DNA of 64,000 nucleotides from Mycolicibacillus koreensis (GTDB lineage Bacteria; Actinomycetota; Actinomycetes; Mycobacteriales; Mycobacteriaceae), in assembly GCF_002104795.1 (NCBI RefSeq), contig NZ_NCXO01000003.1:62001-126000 (forward strand). Direction: 5' to 3'. Below are positions 32,006 through 41,311 of the stretch, piece after piece (positions within the stretch are counted from its first letter, which is position 1; the number at the start of each line of letters is the position of its first letter). Made by a program: the position numbers and the translations under genes. The notes under the pieces are model-generated. The model made no database searches. It had not been told where the DNA came from and worked only from the letters and a program-made list of their open reading frames with translations.

Positions 32006-33528
32006 CGGCCGCCCTCCGCTCGGGTGTTGAGCACGTTGACACCGCGGAACAACGCCGATGGGCAGCCGTGGCTGACCGCGGCCACCTGGCCGGGTTGGGC
32101 TTTGCCGCAGTTGAATGCGCCGCCGAGCACCCATGTCGACGGCCCGCCGACGGCTTCCATCGAATTCCAGAACTCGGTGGTGGTGGCCTGGTAGGCGACG
32201 TCGCGGAGCTGGCCGGCGAGCTGCCCGTCGCGGATGCGGTAGAAACGCTGGCCGGTGAATTGAAAGTTGTAGCGCTGCATGTCGATCGACCATGAGCGGT
32301 CACCGACGACGTAGATGCCGTCGTCGACGCGGCTGATCAGGTCCGCCGTCGACAGGTCCTGCGGGCCCGGCTGCAGCGACACGTTGGCCATCCGCTGGAT
32401 GGGTACATGGTGCGGGGAATCGGCGTAGGAGCAGCCGTTGGAGCGGGCCGCACCGGTGTGATCGAGGCGGTGGGCGAACACCCGGTCGAGCTGGTAGCCC
32501 ACGAAGATTCCGTCGCGCACCAGATCCCACCGCTGCGCGGCGACACCGTCGTCGTCGTAGCCGATGGTGGCCAGCCCGAACTCCTCGGTGCGGTCGGCGG
32601 TGACCGTCATCGCCGGCGATCCGTAGCGCAACAGCCCGAGCTGATCCGGCGTGGCGAACGAGGTGCCGGCGTAGGCCGCTTCGTAGCCGATGGCACGGTC
32701 GTACTCGGTGGCGTGGCCGACGGATTCGTGGATGGTCAACCACAGGTTCGACGGGTCGATCACCAGGTCGGTGGGCCCGGCGGCGACCGAGGGCGCTGCC
32801 ATCTTCTCCGCCAGCCACCCGGGCAGCTGCGCGAGCTCCTCGGTCCAGTTCCAGATCCGGTCGCCGGCCACCGCCTCCCACCCGCGCCCGCTCGGCGGTG
32901 CCAGCGTGCGCATCGAGTCGAAGCCGTCGGTGCCCGCACCGCCGACGACGGTGGCCTCACAGGTCGGCATCAGCCGCACCCGCTGCTGGGTGATCGAGGA
33001 TCCGGCGGTGTCGGCGTAGAAGATCTGTTCCTTGACCGCCATCAGCGCGGCGCTGACGTGGTCGACACCGGCGGTCAACAGCCGCCCCGAGTAGTCGTCG
33101 AGGACGGCGATCTTCTCCGCGGTGGGCACCTCGAAGGGGTCGATGTCGTAGTGCGAGACCCACTGCACGTCGCGGTAGACCGGCTCGTCGGCCCACTCGA
33201 CGCGGTCCCGGTTGAGCGCCGCCAGCGTGCGGGCCACCTCGACCGCACGGCGCGCGGTCGCCGCGGCCACCTCCGCGGTGAGCTCGGCGTGCGAAGCGAA
33301 GCCCCAGGTGCCGTCGACGATCACCCGCACCGCCAGTCCCAGGTCCCGGGTGCGCACCGCGGTCTCCAGCGCGGCGTCGCGCAACGCGATCGTCTCGGTG
33401 GTGATGCGGTGAATGCGCAGGTCGGCGTGGCTGGCCCCGGCGGCGGTGGCCGCTGCGAGGGCCGCGTCGGCCAGGTGGGTCCGGGGCAGCGCCAGGAATT
33501 CGGCGTCGATCCCGCGTTGCGGTGTCAC
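32002..33528 (-). CDS. tldD: TldD-type metalloprotease catalytic subunit
   Basis: The 508-residue protein corresponds to Rv2315c (505). The zinc motif H-E-x3-H (IHESVGHATE) lies near residue 263, and the third ligand cysteine is in the C-terminal stretch GGAFNCGKAQPG. An N-terminal RTRDLGLAVRVIVDG marks the substrate channel fold. GTG 33528 is the only plausible start, although the GAAGGG just before it leaves almost no spacing. It is co-translated with tldE and divergent from uspA across 33 bases. Confidence 0.88.
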   Translation of the reverse strand: MTPQRGIDAEFLALPRTHLADAALAAATAAGASHADLRIHRITTETIALRDAALETAVRTRDLGLAVRVIVDGTWGFASHAELTAEVAAATARRAVEVARTLAALNRDRVEWADEPVYRDVQWVSHYDIDPFEVPTAEKIAVLDDYSGRLLTAGVDHVSAALMAVKEQIFYADTAGSSITQQRVRLMPTCEATVVGGAGTDGFDSMRTLAPPSGRGWEAVAGDRIWNWTEELAQLPGWLAEKMAAPSVAAGPTDLVIDPSNLWLTIHESVGHATEYDRAIGYEAAYAGTSFATPDQLGLLRYGSPAMTVTADRTEEFGLATIGYDDDGVAAQRWDLVRDGIFVGYQLDRVFAHRLDHTGAARSNGCSYADSPHHVPIQRMANVSLQPGPQDLSTADLISRVDDGIYVVGDRSWSIDMQRYNFQFTGQRFYRIRDGQLAGQLRDVAYQATTTEFWNSMEAVGGPSTWVLGGAFNCGKAQPGQVAAVSHGCPSALFRGVNVLNTRAEGGR

Positions 33529-33561
33529 CCCTTCACCGTAGCCACCGGTTTTAATACAGCT

Positions 33562-34446
33562 ATGTCCCGCACCACGTCGGCACCGGGAGCCCGCTCGACC
33601 GGTCTGGCCTACGCGCTGCTGGCGCCGAGCCTGTTCGGGGTCGGCGTGTTTCTGTTGCTGCCGATTCTGGTGGTGATCTGGCTGAGCCTGCACCGCTGGG
33701 ATCTGTTGGGCCCGATCCGATATGTCGGCCTGGACAATTGGGGTGCGGTGCTCACCGACACCACGTTCGGGAACTCGCTGGCGGTCACGGCGGTGTTCGT
33801 GGCGATCGTGGTGCCCACCCAGACCGTGCTCGGACTGGGGGCGGCGGGGCTTCTGGCCCGCCAATTGCCCGGCAGCGGGGTGTTTCGCACCATCTATGTG
33901 CTGCCGTGGATCTGTGCGCCGCTGGCGATCGCGGTGTTGTGGCGCTGGCTTTTGGCGCCCACCGACGGGGCGGTCGCCACCGTGGCGGGCCACCGGGTGG
34001 AGTGGCTCACCGATCCGGGCCTGGCGCTGCCGGTGGTCTCGGCGGTGATCGTGTGGACCAACGTCGGCTACGTGGCGCTGTTCTTCCTCGCCGGGATCCT
34101 GGCCATCCCGACCGACATCCACGCCGCGGCGATCATCGACGGGGCCAGCGGTTGGCAGCGGTTCGTCCGGGTCACCTTGCCGATGCTGCGGCCCACAATG
34201 TTTTTCGTGCTGGTGACGGGCGTGGTCAGCGCCGCGCAGGTTTTCGACACCGTCTACGCGCTGACCGGCGGGGGCCCGGCCGGACGCACCGACCTGGTGG
34301 CCCACCGCATCTACGCCGAGGCGTTCGGGGCGGCGGCCATCGGGCGGGCCGCGGTGATGTCGGTGGTGTTGTTCGTCATCCTCGTCGGCGTCACCCTCGT
34401 CCAGCATCTGTATTTCCGACGGCGGATCTCCTATGACCTCACCTAG
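33562..34446 (+). CDS. uspA: UspA, sugar ABC importer permease
   Basis: The 294-residue permease (MalF-like, six membrane helices) has the EAA coupling loop AAAIIDGASGWQRFVRVTLP near residue 190. With UspB it forms the channel of the Usp importer, which in M. tuberculosis is linked to amino-sugar or related carbohydrate uptake. ATG 33562 has no ribosome-binding site. TTTTAATACAGCT sits directly in front of it, so a leaderless or near-leaderless mRNA is likely. The 3' end overlaps uspB by 14 bases. No ATPase gene is in the operon. Confidence 0.88.
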   Translation: MSRTTSAPGARSTGLAYALLAPSLFGVGVFLLLPILVVIWLSLHRWDLLGPIRYVGLDNWGAVLTDTTFGNSLAVTAVFVAIVVPTQTVLGLGAAGLLARQLPGSGVFRTIYVLPWICAPLAIAVLWRWLLAPTDGAVATVAGHRVEWLTDPGLALPVVSAVIVWTNVGYVALFFLAGILAIPTDIHAAAIIDGASGWQRFVRVTLPMLRPTMFFVLVTGVVSAAQVFDTVYALTGGGPAGRTDLVAHRIYAEAFGAAAIGRAAVMSVVLFVILVGVTLVQHLYFRRRISYDLT

Positions 34447-35278
34447 GGTTACCGGCGGTGTGCGGGCGGTGGCCGGACGCATCGGTGTCTACGCGGCGCT
34501 GGTCGCCGGGGCGCTGGTCACGCTGGTTCCGTTCGGGTTGGCGCTGTTGACCTCGGTGACCTCGGCACGCCAGTTCGCCAGCGGCACACCGTTGAGTTGG
34601 CCGCGCCCGCCGGTGCTCACCAACTACACCGACCTGGCCGGCGCCGGGTTCGGGCGGGCACTGGCGGTGACCGCGGTGATGACCGCGCTGATCACGCTGG
34701 GCCAGTTGGTGTTTTCGGTGTTGGCCGCCTACGCGTTCGCCCGGCTGCGTTTTCCCGGCCGCGACGCCCTGTTCTGGGTGTATCTGGCGACGCTGATGGT
34801 GCCGGCGACCGTCACCGTGGTGCCGCTGTATCTGATGATGGCCCAAGCCGGGCTGCGCAACACGTTCTGGGCGTTGGTGTTGCCGTTCGTGTTCGGCTCG
34901 CCGTATGCGATCTTCCTGCTGCGCGAGCATTTCCGGACGATTCCCGCTGCGTTGATCAACGCCGCGCGCCTCGACGGGGCGAACACCCTGGACGTGCTCA
35001 CCCACGTGGTGGTGCCGGCCAGCCGCGGCATCCTGGTGACGTTGACGCTGATCACCGTGGTGTCGCAGTGGAACAACTTCATGTGGCCGCTGGTCATCAC
35101 CAGCGGCGCCAAGTGGCGGGTGCTCACGGTGGCCACCGCCGGGATGCAGTCGCAGTACAACGCCCAGTGGACGCTGGTGATGGCGGCCACCACGGTCGCG
35201 ATCGCCCCGCTGCTGGCGCTGTTCGTGGTGTTCCAGCGCCAGGTGGTGCGCTCCATCGTCGTCACGGGTCTGAAATGA
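34433..35278 (+). CDS. uspB: UspB, sugar ABC importer permease
   Basis: The 281-residue permease is MalG-like with six membrane helices. Its EAA loop, INAARLDGANTLDVLTHVVVP, lies near residue 178. It pairs with UspA in the membrane. The start lies inside the end of uspA and its stop overlaps uspC (ATGA), so all three proteins are translationally coupled. The ATPase must come from elsewhere, as with the shared MsmK-type ATPases known for other sugar importers. Confidence 0.88.
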   Translation: MTSPRVTGGVRAVAGRIGVYAALVAGALVTLVPFGLALLTSVTSARQFASGTPLSWPRPPVLTNYTDLAGAGFGRALAVTAVMTALITLGQLVFSVLAAYAFARLRFPGRDALFWVYLATLMVPATVTVVPLYLMMAQAGLRNTFWALVLPFVFGSPYAIFLLREHFRTIPAALINAARLDGANTLDVLTHVVVPASRGILVTLTLITVVSQWNNFMWPLVITSGAKWRVLTVATAGMQSQYNAQWTLVMAATTVAIAPLLALFVVFQRQVVRSIVVTGLK

Positions 35279-36633
35279 CCGGCGGCCGGGCCCCGGGGGC
35301 CGACGCGGGTAGGCACCGGCCGCGGTTCTCCACGGTGGCCGCGGGGGCGGTGGTCGCGCTGGCGTCGCTGCTGGTGGGCGCGGCGGTGCTGCTCGACCTG
35401 GGTTCACGTGCCCACCGCGGCACCACGGTGGTGACCCTGCGGTTGTGGGACCCCGGCGCCGCCGAGGCCTACCGGCAATCGCTGCGGGAGTTCTCCGCCG
35501 CCCACCCCGACATCGAGGTGCACGTCAACGTCGTCGCCTACGCGAACTATTTCGACTCGCTTCGCACCGACGTGGCCGGCGGCGGCGCCGACGACATCTT
35601 CTGGGTGTCGGCGGCCTACCTCGCCGACTACGCCGACAACGGCAAACTGCTGGCGATCCCCGGTGCGCGCACCGGCTGGGAGCCCACGGTGGTCGAGCAG
35701 TTCACCCGCCACGGTGTGCTGTGGGGGGTGCCGCAACTCACCGACGGCGGGATCGCGGTGTTCTACAACACCGCGTTGCTCGCCGCCGCCGGGATCACCC
35801 CGGCCGATCTGGCGACCCTGCGGTGGGCGCCCGATCACACCGACACGCTGCGCCCGCTGCTGGCGCGGCTGACCGTCGACGCCGCCGGTCGCAGCGCCGA
35901 CTCCGTCGGCTTCGACCCGACCCGGGTGCGCCAGTGGGGGTACAACGCCGCCAACGACATGCAGGCGATCTACCTGAACTACATCGGTTCGGCCGGTGGC
36001 CAGTTCCGCCGCGACGACACGTTCATGTTCGACAATCCGGCGGCGGTCACCGCGTTCTCCTACCTGGTGGGGTTGATCAACGACGATCACGTCGCCCCAC
36101 CGGCGTCGGAGACCAACACCAACGGTGACTTCTCCCGCAACCAGTTCGTGGCCGGGCGCATGGCACTGTTCCAATCCGGCACCTACAACCTGGCCGCCGT
36201 CGCCGAGCAGGCCGACTTCGACTGGGGGGTGGCGCTGCTGCCGGCCGGTCCGGCCGGCCGGGTCAGCGTCACCAACGGCATCGCCGCGGCCGCCAACGCC
36301 GCCACCGCCCACCCGGACGCGGTGCGGGCGGTGCTGGGGTGGCTCGGCAGCCGGGAGGGCAACCGCTATCTGGGGCTCGACGGCACCGCGATCCCGGCGG
36401 TGACCGCGGCACAGCGGGAGTACTTCGCGCACTGGGCGGCCCGGGGCGTGGACGTCGACCCGTTCTTCGCGGTCCTCGACGGCCCCCGCATCCCCGCACC
36501 CGGCGGGGCGGGATTCGCCGCCGGGTTCGCCGCGCTCGGCCCGTATCTCGACGAGATGTTCCTGGGGCGGGCCGACGTGGCGGCCACGCTGGCGCTCGCC
36601 CAGCGGGCCGCCAATGCCGCCGGGTCGCGCTGA
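35275..36633 (+). CDS. uspC: UspC, sugar-binding protein of the Usp importer
   Basis: The 452-residue solute-binding protein has an N-terminal hydrophobic anchor (AGAVVALASLLVGAAVLLD, about residues 23-41) and then the binding domain beginning VVTLRLWDPG. Conserved parts include EFSAAHPDIEVHV near 70 and GVPQLTDGGIAVFYN near 153. M. tuberculosis UspC (440) prefers carbohydrates carrying an amine. Unusually, no lipobox cysteine is visible in the anchor, so attachment is probably by an uncleaved helix. The gene is convergent with the ECF-transporter T component, seven bases away. Confidence 0.88.
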   Translation: MTGGRAPGADAGRHRPRFSTVAAGAVVALASLLVGAAVLLDLGSRAHRGTTVVTLRLWDPGAAEAYRQSLREFSAAHPDIEVHVNVVAYANYFDSLRTDVAGGGADDIFWVSAAYLADYADNGKLLAIPGARTGWEPTVVEQFTRHGVLWGVPQLTDGGIAVFYNTALLAAAGITPADLATLRWAPDHTDTLRPLLARLTVDAAGRSADSVGFDPTRVRQWGYNAANDMQAIYLNYIGSAGGQFRRDDTFMFDNPAAVTAFSYLVGLINDDHVAPPASETNTNGDFSRNQFVAGRMALFQSGTYNLAAVAEQADFDWGVALLPAGPAGRVSVTNGIAAAANAATAHPDAVRAVLGWLGSREGNRYLGLDGTAIPAVTAAQREYFAHWAARGVDVDPFFAVLDGPRIPAPGGAGFAAGFAALGPYLDEMFLGRADVAATLALAQRAANAAGSR

Positions 36634-36640
36634 GGTGCGC

Positions 36641-37465
36641 CTACATCTTGCTGGTGGCCAGGACGGTGAGCTCAAGCGCGAGGGCGGCGCCGCAGACGGT
36701 CGCCACGACCGCCAACGCCACCCAGTCGGCCCTCGTCGGCCCCGACGGGTGCGCCGAGATCTGCCCCGTGCCGCCGCGGGCGGTGATCGCATCACCCATC
36801 TCGTCGGCGCGGCGCAACGTGACCGTCATCGCCGCGGCCAGCAGGTCGACCACCTCGGTGGCGCGGCGGCGACGGCGCTCCCGGCGTGTTCGCGGTGTCT
36901 GGGTGGGCCGCAGTCGCCGGGCGGCGTAGAGCACCCGGAATTCGTCGATGAGCATCGGGAACGCCCGCAACGCCAACGCCAGGGTGACCGCCCAGTCGTC
37001 GATCGGGACCCGAAGGAGACGCAGGGGCCGGCCCAGGGTGGCCACCGCGGGTGCGATTTCGGCCACGTTCGTCGTCCACGACACCATGCCGCCGAGCCCG
37101 AGAAGCACCAGCGACAGCGCGGTGATCCGCAGAAAGTGCAGCAGCCCACCCAGTTCCAGCGGCCCCAGTTGCGGGCTGCCGCCGGCCAGAGCGGCCATCC
37201 CGCCGCCGATCAGCAACAGGATCCACAGCAGTCTCGGGATCGTGGGCAGCGCCCCGGCGGGGATGTGCGCCAGACGCGCCCCGAGCAGCACCAGCGCCGC
37301 CACCGCCGCGATCGGCACCCAGCCCGGGTAGAACGTCAGCAGCACCGAGATCGCCGAGACCACCAGCAGTTTGGTTCCGGCCCACAGTTCGTGGACGACG
37401 GAGGTGCCCGGCACCGGGCGCAGCAGCACCACCGGGCGGGGCGGGCGCGATGTCCGCGCGCTCAT
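36641..37465 (-). CDS. ECF transporter T component (EcfT/CbiQ-like)
   Basis: The 274-residue membrane protein has five to six helices and a long cytoplasmic coupling region. The coupling motif Ala-Arg-Gly appears as DAITARGG near residue 230. EcfT links two ATPases to a substrate-capturing S component. It corresponds to Rv2325c. ATG 37465 overlaps the stop of the ATPase gene (ATGA), so the transporter subunits are coupled. The vitamin or metal imported is unknown; no riboswitch was recognised upstream of the operon. Confidence 0.85.
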   Translation of the reverse strand: MSARTSRPPRPVVLLRPVPGTSVVHELWAGTKLLVVSAISVLLTFYPGWVPIAAVAALVLLGARLAHIPAGALPTIPRLLWILLLIGGGMAALAGGSPQLGPLELGGLLHFLRITALSLVLLGLGGMVSWTTNVAEIAPAVATLGRPLRLLRVPIDDWAVTLALALRAFPMLIDEFRVLYAARRLRPTQTPRTRRERRRRRATEVVDLLAAAMTVTLRRADEMGDAITARGGTGQISAHPSGPTRADWVALAVVATVCGAALALELTVLATSKM

Positions 37466-39558
37466 GCCGCACCGCCCTGGTGGGCGGGCGCCGGGTGGAC
37501 GGTGCCGTCGACGAGGTGGACCGTGCGCGGGCACAGCCCCTCCATGCCGGCGGCGTCGTGGGAGATCACCACGACGGTCAGCCCGGTGTCCCGGCGCAGC
37601 CCCGCCAGCAGGTTCTGCAGGCCACGCTGACTGTCGGTGTCGAGCCCGGCCAGCGGCTCGTCGAGGATCAGCGCCCGCGGTGAGCGGGCCAGCAGCCCGG
37701 CGAGCACCACCCGGCGCATCTGTCCGCCGCTGAGCTGGTTGATCCTGCGGTCGGCCAGCGACGCGTCCAGTCCCACGGTGGCCAGCGCGGCGGCCACCCG
37801 GTCGCGGTCGTCGGCGGGGAACCCGGCGGCGGCGGCCACCTCGCCGCCGACGCGTCCGCGCATCAGCTGCAGCCGGGCGGCCTGGAACGACAACCCCACC
37901 GCCCCGACCTGGTCGCCGACCGGCTCACCGTCGAGCAGGCAGCTGCCGGTGGTCGGGGTGGTCAGCCCGGCCATGATCCAGGCCAGGGTGGATTTGCCGG
38001 AGCCGTTGCCGCCGTGGATGAGCACCCCGTCGCCGTCGTGGATGGTCAGGTTGACATCACGCAGGGCGACGTTGGCCCACGGGGTGCCGCTGCCGTACTC
38101 GTGGCCGACACCGCGCAGTTCCAACACCGGCGGCCCACCCGGGGACGGCGTGGTGTCGATCAGGTCCCCGACCGGCGCGCCGGTGCTGTCGCGCGACGGG
38201 CTCAGCGCCAGGATCCGGTCGGCGGAGGCGGCTTCGGTGTCGAAGTGGGTGATGTGCACCAGGGCGGTGTCGTGACGGTCGGTCAGCCCGGCGAGCACCC
38301 CCAGCAGGCCGTCGCGGCCCTGCTGGTCGACCATGCTGGTGACCTCGTCGGCGATGAGCAGCGCCGGCTCGCGGGCCAGCGCGGCGGCCACCGCCAGCCG
38401 CTGCAGCTCGCCCCCGGAGAGGCTGGCGGTGTCGCGTTCGGCCAGCCCCGCCAGCCCCACCTCGGCCAGCAGCCGCTCGACGTCGGTGTGGGTGCCGGGC
38501 GGCAGCCCCCACACCACGTCGTCGCCGACCCGGGTGCCCAGCACCTGGCTCTCCGGGTGCTGCAGCACCACCGCGGTGCCGCCGGGTTTACCCAGGCCGA
38601 CCGCGCCGGGCCGGTCCACCTGCCCGGCGGTGGGTTGGCGCCCGGCCAGGATCAGCATCAGGGTGGTCTTGCCGGCCCCGTTGGGTCCGGTGACCGCGAG
38701 GTGATCACCCGGGTCGATCGACAGGCTCACCGGACGCAACGCGTCGCGGTCGGTGTGCGGATACCGGTAGCGCACGTCGGTGAAGCGCACCGGCACCGGC
38801 CCGATCGGCCCGCTCTCGGCCGGCGCGTCGAGTTTGTGCACGTCGGGCACGCCACGCAGGCGCTCCAGCACCCGCGACAGCGCCCACCAGCCGACCAGCG
38901 AGACCCCCACGATGCTGATCACCCCGTGCACGAGCAGCAGCACCGGCCAGTATTCCAGCGCGACGGTGAAGAACCGCTGCAGCCCACCGGCGGCCGGTTC
39001 CAGGCCCATGCCCAGGGCCCACAGCGGCTTGAGCCAGTGCAGCCAGGAGACCTCGGCCAGCGAATCGGCGCGTTCGGCCGACCAGCGCATCGCCGAGGCG
39101 AGCCCGTCGACGTTGGCCATGATCGCGGCGAACACCAGATTTCGCAGCCGGGAGAGCACCGCCAACGCGGCCACCGCGGCGGCCCCGAACAGCACCCCGG
39201 CCACCAGCGCGACCGCGACCACCGTGGGGGTGCCCCGACGGCGACGTTTGATGGTGCCGGTCAGTCCGCCGATGTAGGAGGTGGTGATCACCGTCATCAA
39301 CCCGCCGAGTCCGGCGATGAGGAACGCGATCAGCCCGGCGGCGACGGTGGCGGCCAGAAGCGCCCGCAACCGGTACCGGTAGGCCAGCAGCCCGGTCGGT
39401 ACGGTCCCCAGCAGCGACAGCCCGGCGGCGAACGGCACGACCACCGCGATCACCGCGGTCGCCGCGCACAACGCAGCCATCACCGCAGCCTGGGCGAGTT
39501 CGCCCGGGCGCAGCGATCCGGCCCGTGCTGGCCCAGCCGCCCGGCCGGTTTCGTGCAT
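37462..39558 (-). CDS. ECF-type transporter fusion: membrane domain plus two ATPases
   Basis: The 698-residue protein corresponds to Rv2326c (697). Residues 20-230 are a membrane domain with about six helices that resembles S components or YybS/DUF2232. Two ATPase domains follow. The first has Walker [10 protein letters not shown] (near 297) and signature LSGGE. The second has GGNGSGKST (near 515) and LSGGQMRR (near 622). The order is thus S-like, EcfA1, EcfA2 in one chain, with EcfT encoded next. This makes a nearly complete importer from two genes. The substrate is unknown. Confidence 0.85.
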   Translation of the reverse strand: MHETGRAAGPARAGSLRPGELAQAAVMAALCAATAVIAVVVPFAAGLSLLGTVPTGLLAYRYRLRALLAATVAAGLIAFLIAGLGGLMTVITTSYIGGLTGTIKRRRRGTPTVVAVALVAGVLFGAAAVAALAVLSRLRNLVFAAIMANVDGLASAMRWSAERADSLAEVSWLHWLKPLWALGMGLEPAAGGLQRFFTVALEYWPVLLLVHGVISIVGVSLVGWWALSRVLERLRGVPDVHKLDAPAESGPIGPVPVRFTDVRYRYPHTDRDALRPVSLSIDPGDHLAVTGPNGAGKTTLMLILAGRQPTAGQVDRPGAVGLGKPGGTAVVLQHPESQVLGTRVGDDVVWGLPPGTHTDVERLLAEVGLAGLAERDTASLSGGELQRLAVAAALAREPALLIADEVTSMVDQQGRDGLLGVLAGLTDRHDTALVHITHFDTEAASADRILALSPSRDSTGAPVGDLIDTTPSPGGPPVLELRGVGHEYGSGTPWANVALRDVNLTIHDGDGVLIHGGNGSGKSTLAWIMAGLTTPTTGSCLLDGEPVGDQVGAVGLSFQAARLQLMRGRVGGEVAAAAGFPADDRDRVAAALATVGLDASLADRRINQLSGGQMRRVVLAGLLARSPRALILDEPLAGLDTDSQRGLQNLLAGLRRDTGLTVVVISHDAAGMEGLCPRTVHLVDGTVHPAPAHQGGAA

Positions 39559-39642
39559 TGCCCGATTGTGCCAGCCGCCGCCGACCCACCGACCAGGGCG
39601 ACCCCCATTGATTTATTTAGAAAAGCTATGCAATATGGAGTC

Positions 39643-40092
39643 ATGGGCTCTCCCGACATCGACACCAGCCTCGGCGCCGATCTGCTGGCGGTGATCTTCC
39701 GGCTCAACCGGCTGGCCACCCAGTTGGTCACGATGCCGCTCTCCGGCGCGCAGGCCCGGTTGTTGGCGGCGATCGAGACGCTCGGCGACGCCCGCATCGG
39801 TGACCTGGCCGCCGCCGACCACTGCTCGCAGCCGACGATGACCACTCACGTGCGCCGGTTGGAGGACGCCGGGCTGGTCACCCGCACCACCGATCCCGAC
39901 GATGGGCGCGCGGTGCGCATCCAGATCACCGAGGCCGGGTTGCGCACGCTGCACCGGGTGCGCGCCGACCGGGCCGCCGCGATCGACCCGCACCTGGCCC
40001 ACCTCGACCCCGAGGAGCGTCGGGTGCTCGGGGAGGCGGTGGCGGTGCTGCACCGGGTGCTCGACCACGCCGCGCCGCCGCGGCGGGACTGA
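39643..40092 (+). CDS. MarR-family transcriptional regulator (Rv2327-like)
   Basis: The 149-residue winged-helix protein has the recognition helix in CSQPTMTTHVRRLEDAGLVTR (about residues 62-82) and a wing RTTDPDDGRAVRI. Start ATG 39643 follows TATGGAG; ATG 39628 is possible. It is divergent from the ECF operon across 84 bases, part of which (39608-39637) is AT-rich. The neighbour relationship is conserved in M. tuberculosis (Rv2326c/Rv2327), so it probably regulates the transporter and itself. Confidence 0.87.
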   Translation: MGSPDIDTSLGADLLAVIFRLNRLATQLVTMPLSGAQARLLAAIETLGDARIGDLAAADHCSQPTMTTHVRRLEDAGLVTRTTDPDDGRAVRIQITEAGLRTLHRVRADRAAAIDPHLAHLDPEERRVLGEAVAVLHRVLDHAAPPRRD

Positions 40093-40101
40093 ACCCCGGC
40101 G

Positions 40102-41253
40102 CTAGCGGTCCGGCGGGTCCAGCGCCAGCAGCAGGAACTGGGTGATTTGCAGCGGGGAGAAGTTGTCGTCGCTGACCAGAACGACGCTGCGGCGCCCGTC
40201 GGGCAGCGGCGGCCCCACGGTGATGCCCTCGACGTTGTCCAGGGGACTCAGCCCGGGCACCGCGGTGAGGTCCAGGGCCAGCGTTTTGCGCATCGGGACG
40301 ACCGCCGGGTCGCTCAGTGACGGCGCCGCCAGGGTGTCGGTGGCGTCGGCGATCTCGGCGTAGAAGATCCGCACCACCGGGCGGCGCGAGCCCGCCCGTT
40401 CCAGGACCAGGAACGACTCGTCGGACAGGGCCACCAGGTTGGTCAGCCCGTTGCTGTTCGCCGGGGCGGTGGCGGGTTCCAGCGGGTAGGCGAACTGGGC
40501 GACCGGTCGGCCGCTGTCGACGGCGAGCCGGGTGATGCGGGTCAGGGCGCCGTGGTGACGGTCGGGGGGATCGCCGTCGTCGTAGCCGGGCCGCTCCATC
40601 GCGGCGTAGAGCCACCGGCCGTCGGGGCTCAGCGTCAACCCCTCCAGGGCGGCGTTGCGCCGTGGGCCGCGCTGCTTCGAGCTCATCGCCAGCATCGGCG
40701 GCAGCTCAAACGCCCCGCGGTAGGCCCCGTCGAGCCCGGCGACCCGGACCCACGGGTCGGCGAGGACCGGCGGACGGCGCTCCCCCTCGGAACTCCAGTA
40801 CAGCTGCCGGCGTCGCGGGTCGAAGGCGAGGCCCTCGGGGTCCGGCGGCACCACCGGCGGGTCGGCGTCGAGGGCGGGCGCGGGGAACGGCCGGCCGTCC
40901 TCGTCGCGCAGTGCCTGCACGCCGGTGAACTCGACCGCGTCGATGCCGGCGCCGGACAGGCCGAGTCGCACGGTGTAGAAGCGCGCCGGGTCGTGCTGGG
41001 AGCGGTCGTCGCTGAGCACGTAGAACCGGTCGCGGTCGGCGTCGTAGCTGATCGCCGAGAGGCCCCCCACCACGGTGCCGGCGACGGTGGCTCCCGGCCA
41101 CACCCGCCGCTGGCCGAGGTAGTGCAGCGCGGCGGGGCCGGTGGGACCGGCCACCGGCGTGCAGCCGAGCAGCGCCGGCCCGCCGGCGAGGGCGGCGGCG
41201 CCCAGCAGCACCGCAACCCGAGCCAGGGACACCAAGGGCCTCACCGGTTTCAT
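40102..41253 (-). CDS. Phytase-like esterase domain lipoprotein
   Basis: The 383-residue protein has a lipoprotein signal peptide with lipobox LLGC (Cys31). It carries a beta-propeller-like 'esterase-like activity of phytase' domain (PF13449): GLSAISYDADRDRFYVLSDD near residue 63, DPEGLAFDPRRRQLYWSSE near 137, LEGLTLSPDGRWLYAA near 200, and the final DNVEGITVGP. Members are extracytoplasmic hydrolases of unclear substrate; phosphate ester release is possible. It is convergent with the MarR gene and divergent from the acyl-CoA oxidase-like gene. Confidence 0.82.
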   Translation of the reverse strand: MKPVRPLVSLARVAVLLGAAALAGGPALLGCTPVAGPTGPAALHYLGQRRVWPGATVAGTVVGGLSAISYDADRDRFYVLSDDRSQHDPARFYTVRLGLSGAGIDAVEFTGVQALRDEDGRPFPAPALDADPPVVPPDPEGLAFDPRRRQLYWSSEGERRPPVLADPWVRVAGLDGAYRGAFELPPMLAMSSKQRGPRRNAALEGLTLSPDGRWLYAAMERPGYDDGDPPDRHHGALTRITRLAVDSGRPVAQFAYPLEPATAPANSNGLTNLVALSDESFLVLERAGSRRPVVRIFYAEIADATDTLAAPSLSDPAVVPMRKTLALDLTAVPGLSPLDNVEGITVGPPLPDGRRSVVLVSDDNFSPLQITQFLLLALDPPDR

Positions 41254-41311
41254 TCAATCCGGTGCGGCCCAGACCGCTGCACGCGGGGCGTCCGGCACGT
41301 TACGGTCGGGC

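Noticed and set aside
38014..39642. Plus-strand frame running into the MarR gene
   Set aside because: It is antisense to the ECF ATPase gene; the MarR fold begins only at 39643.
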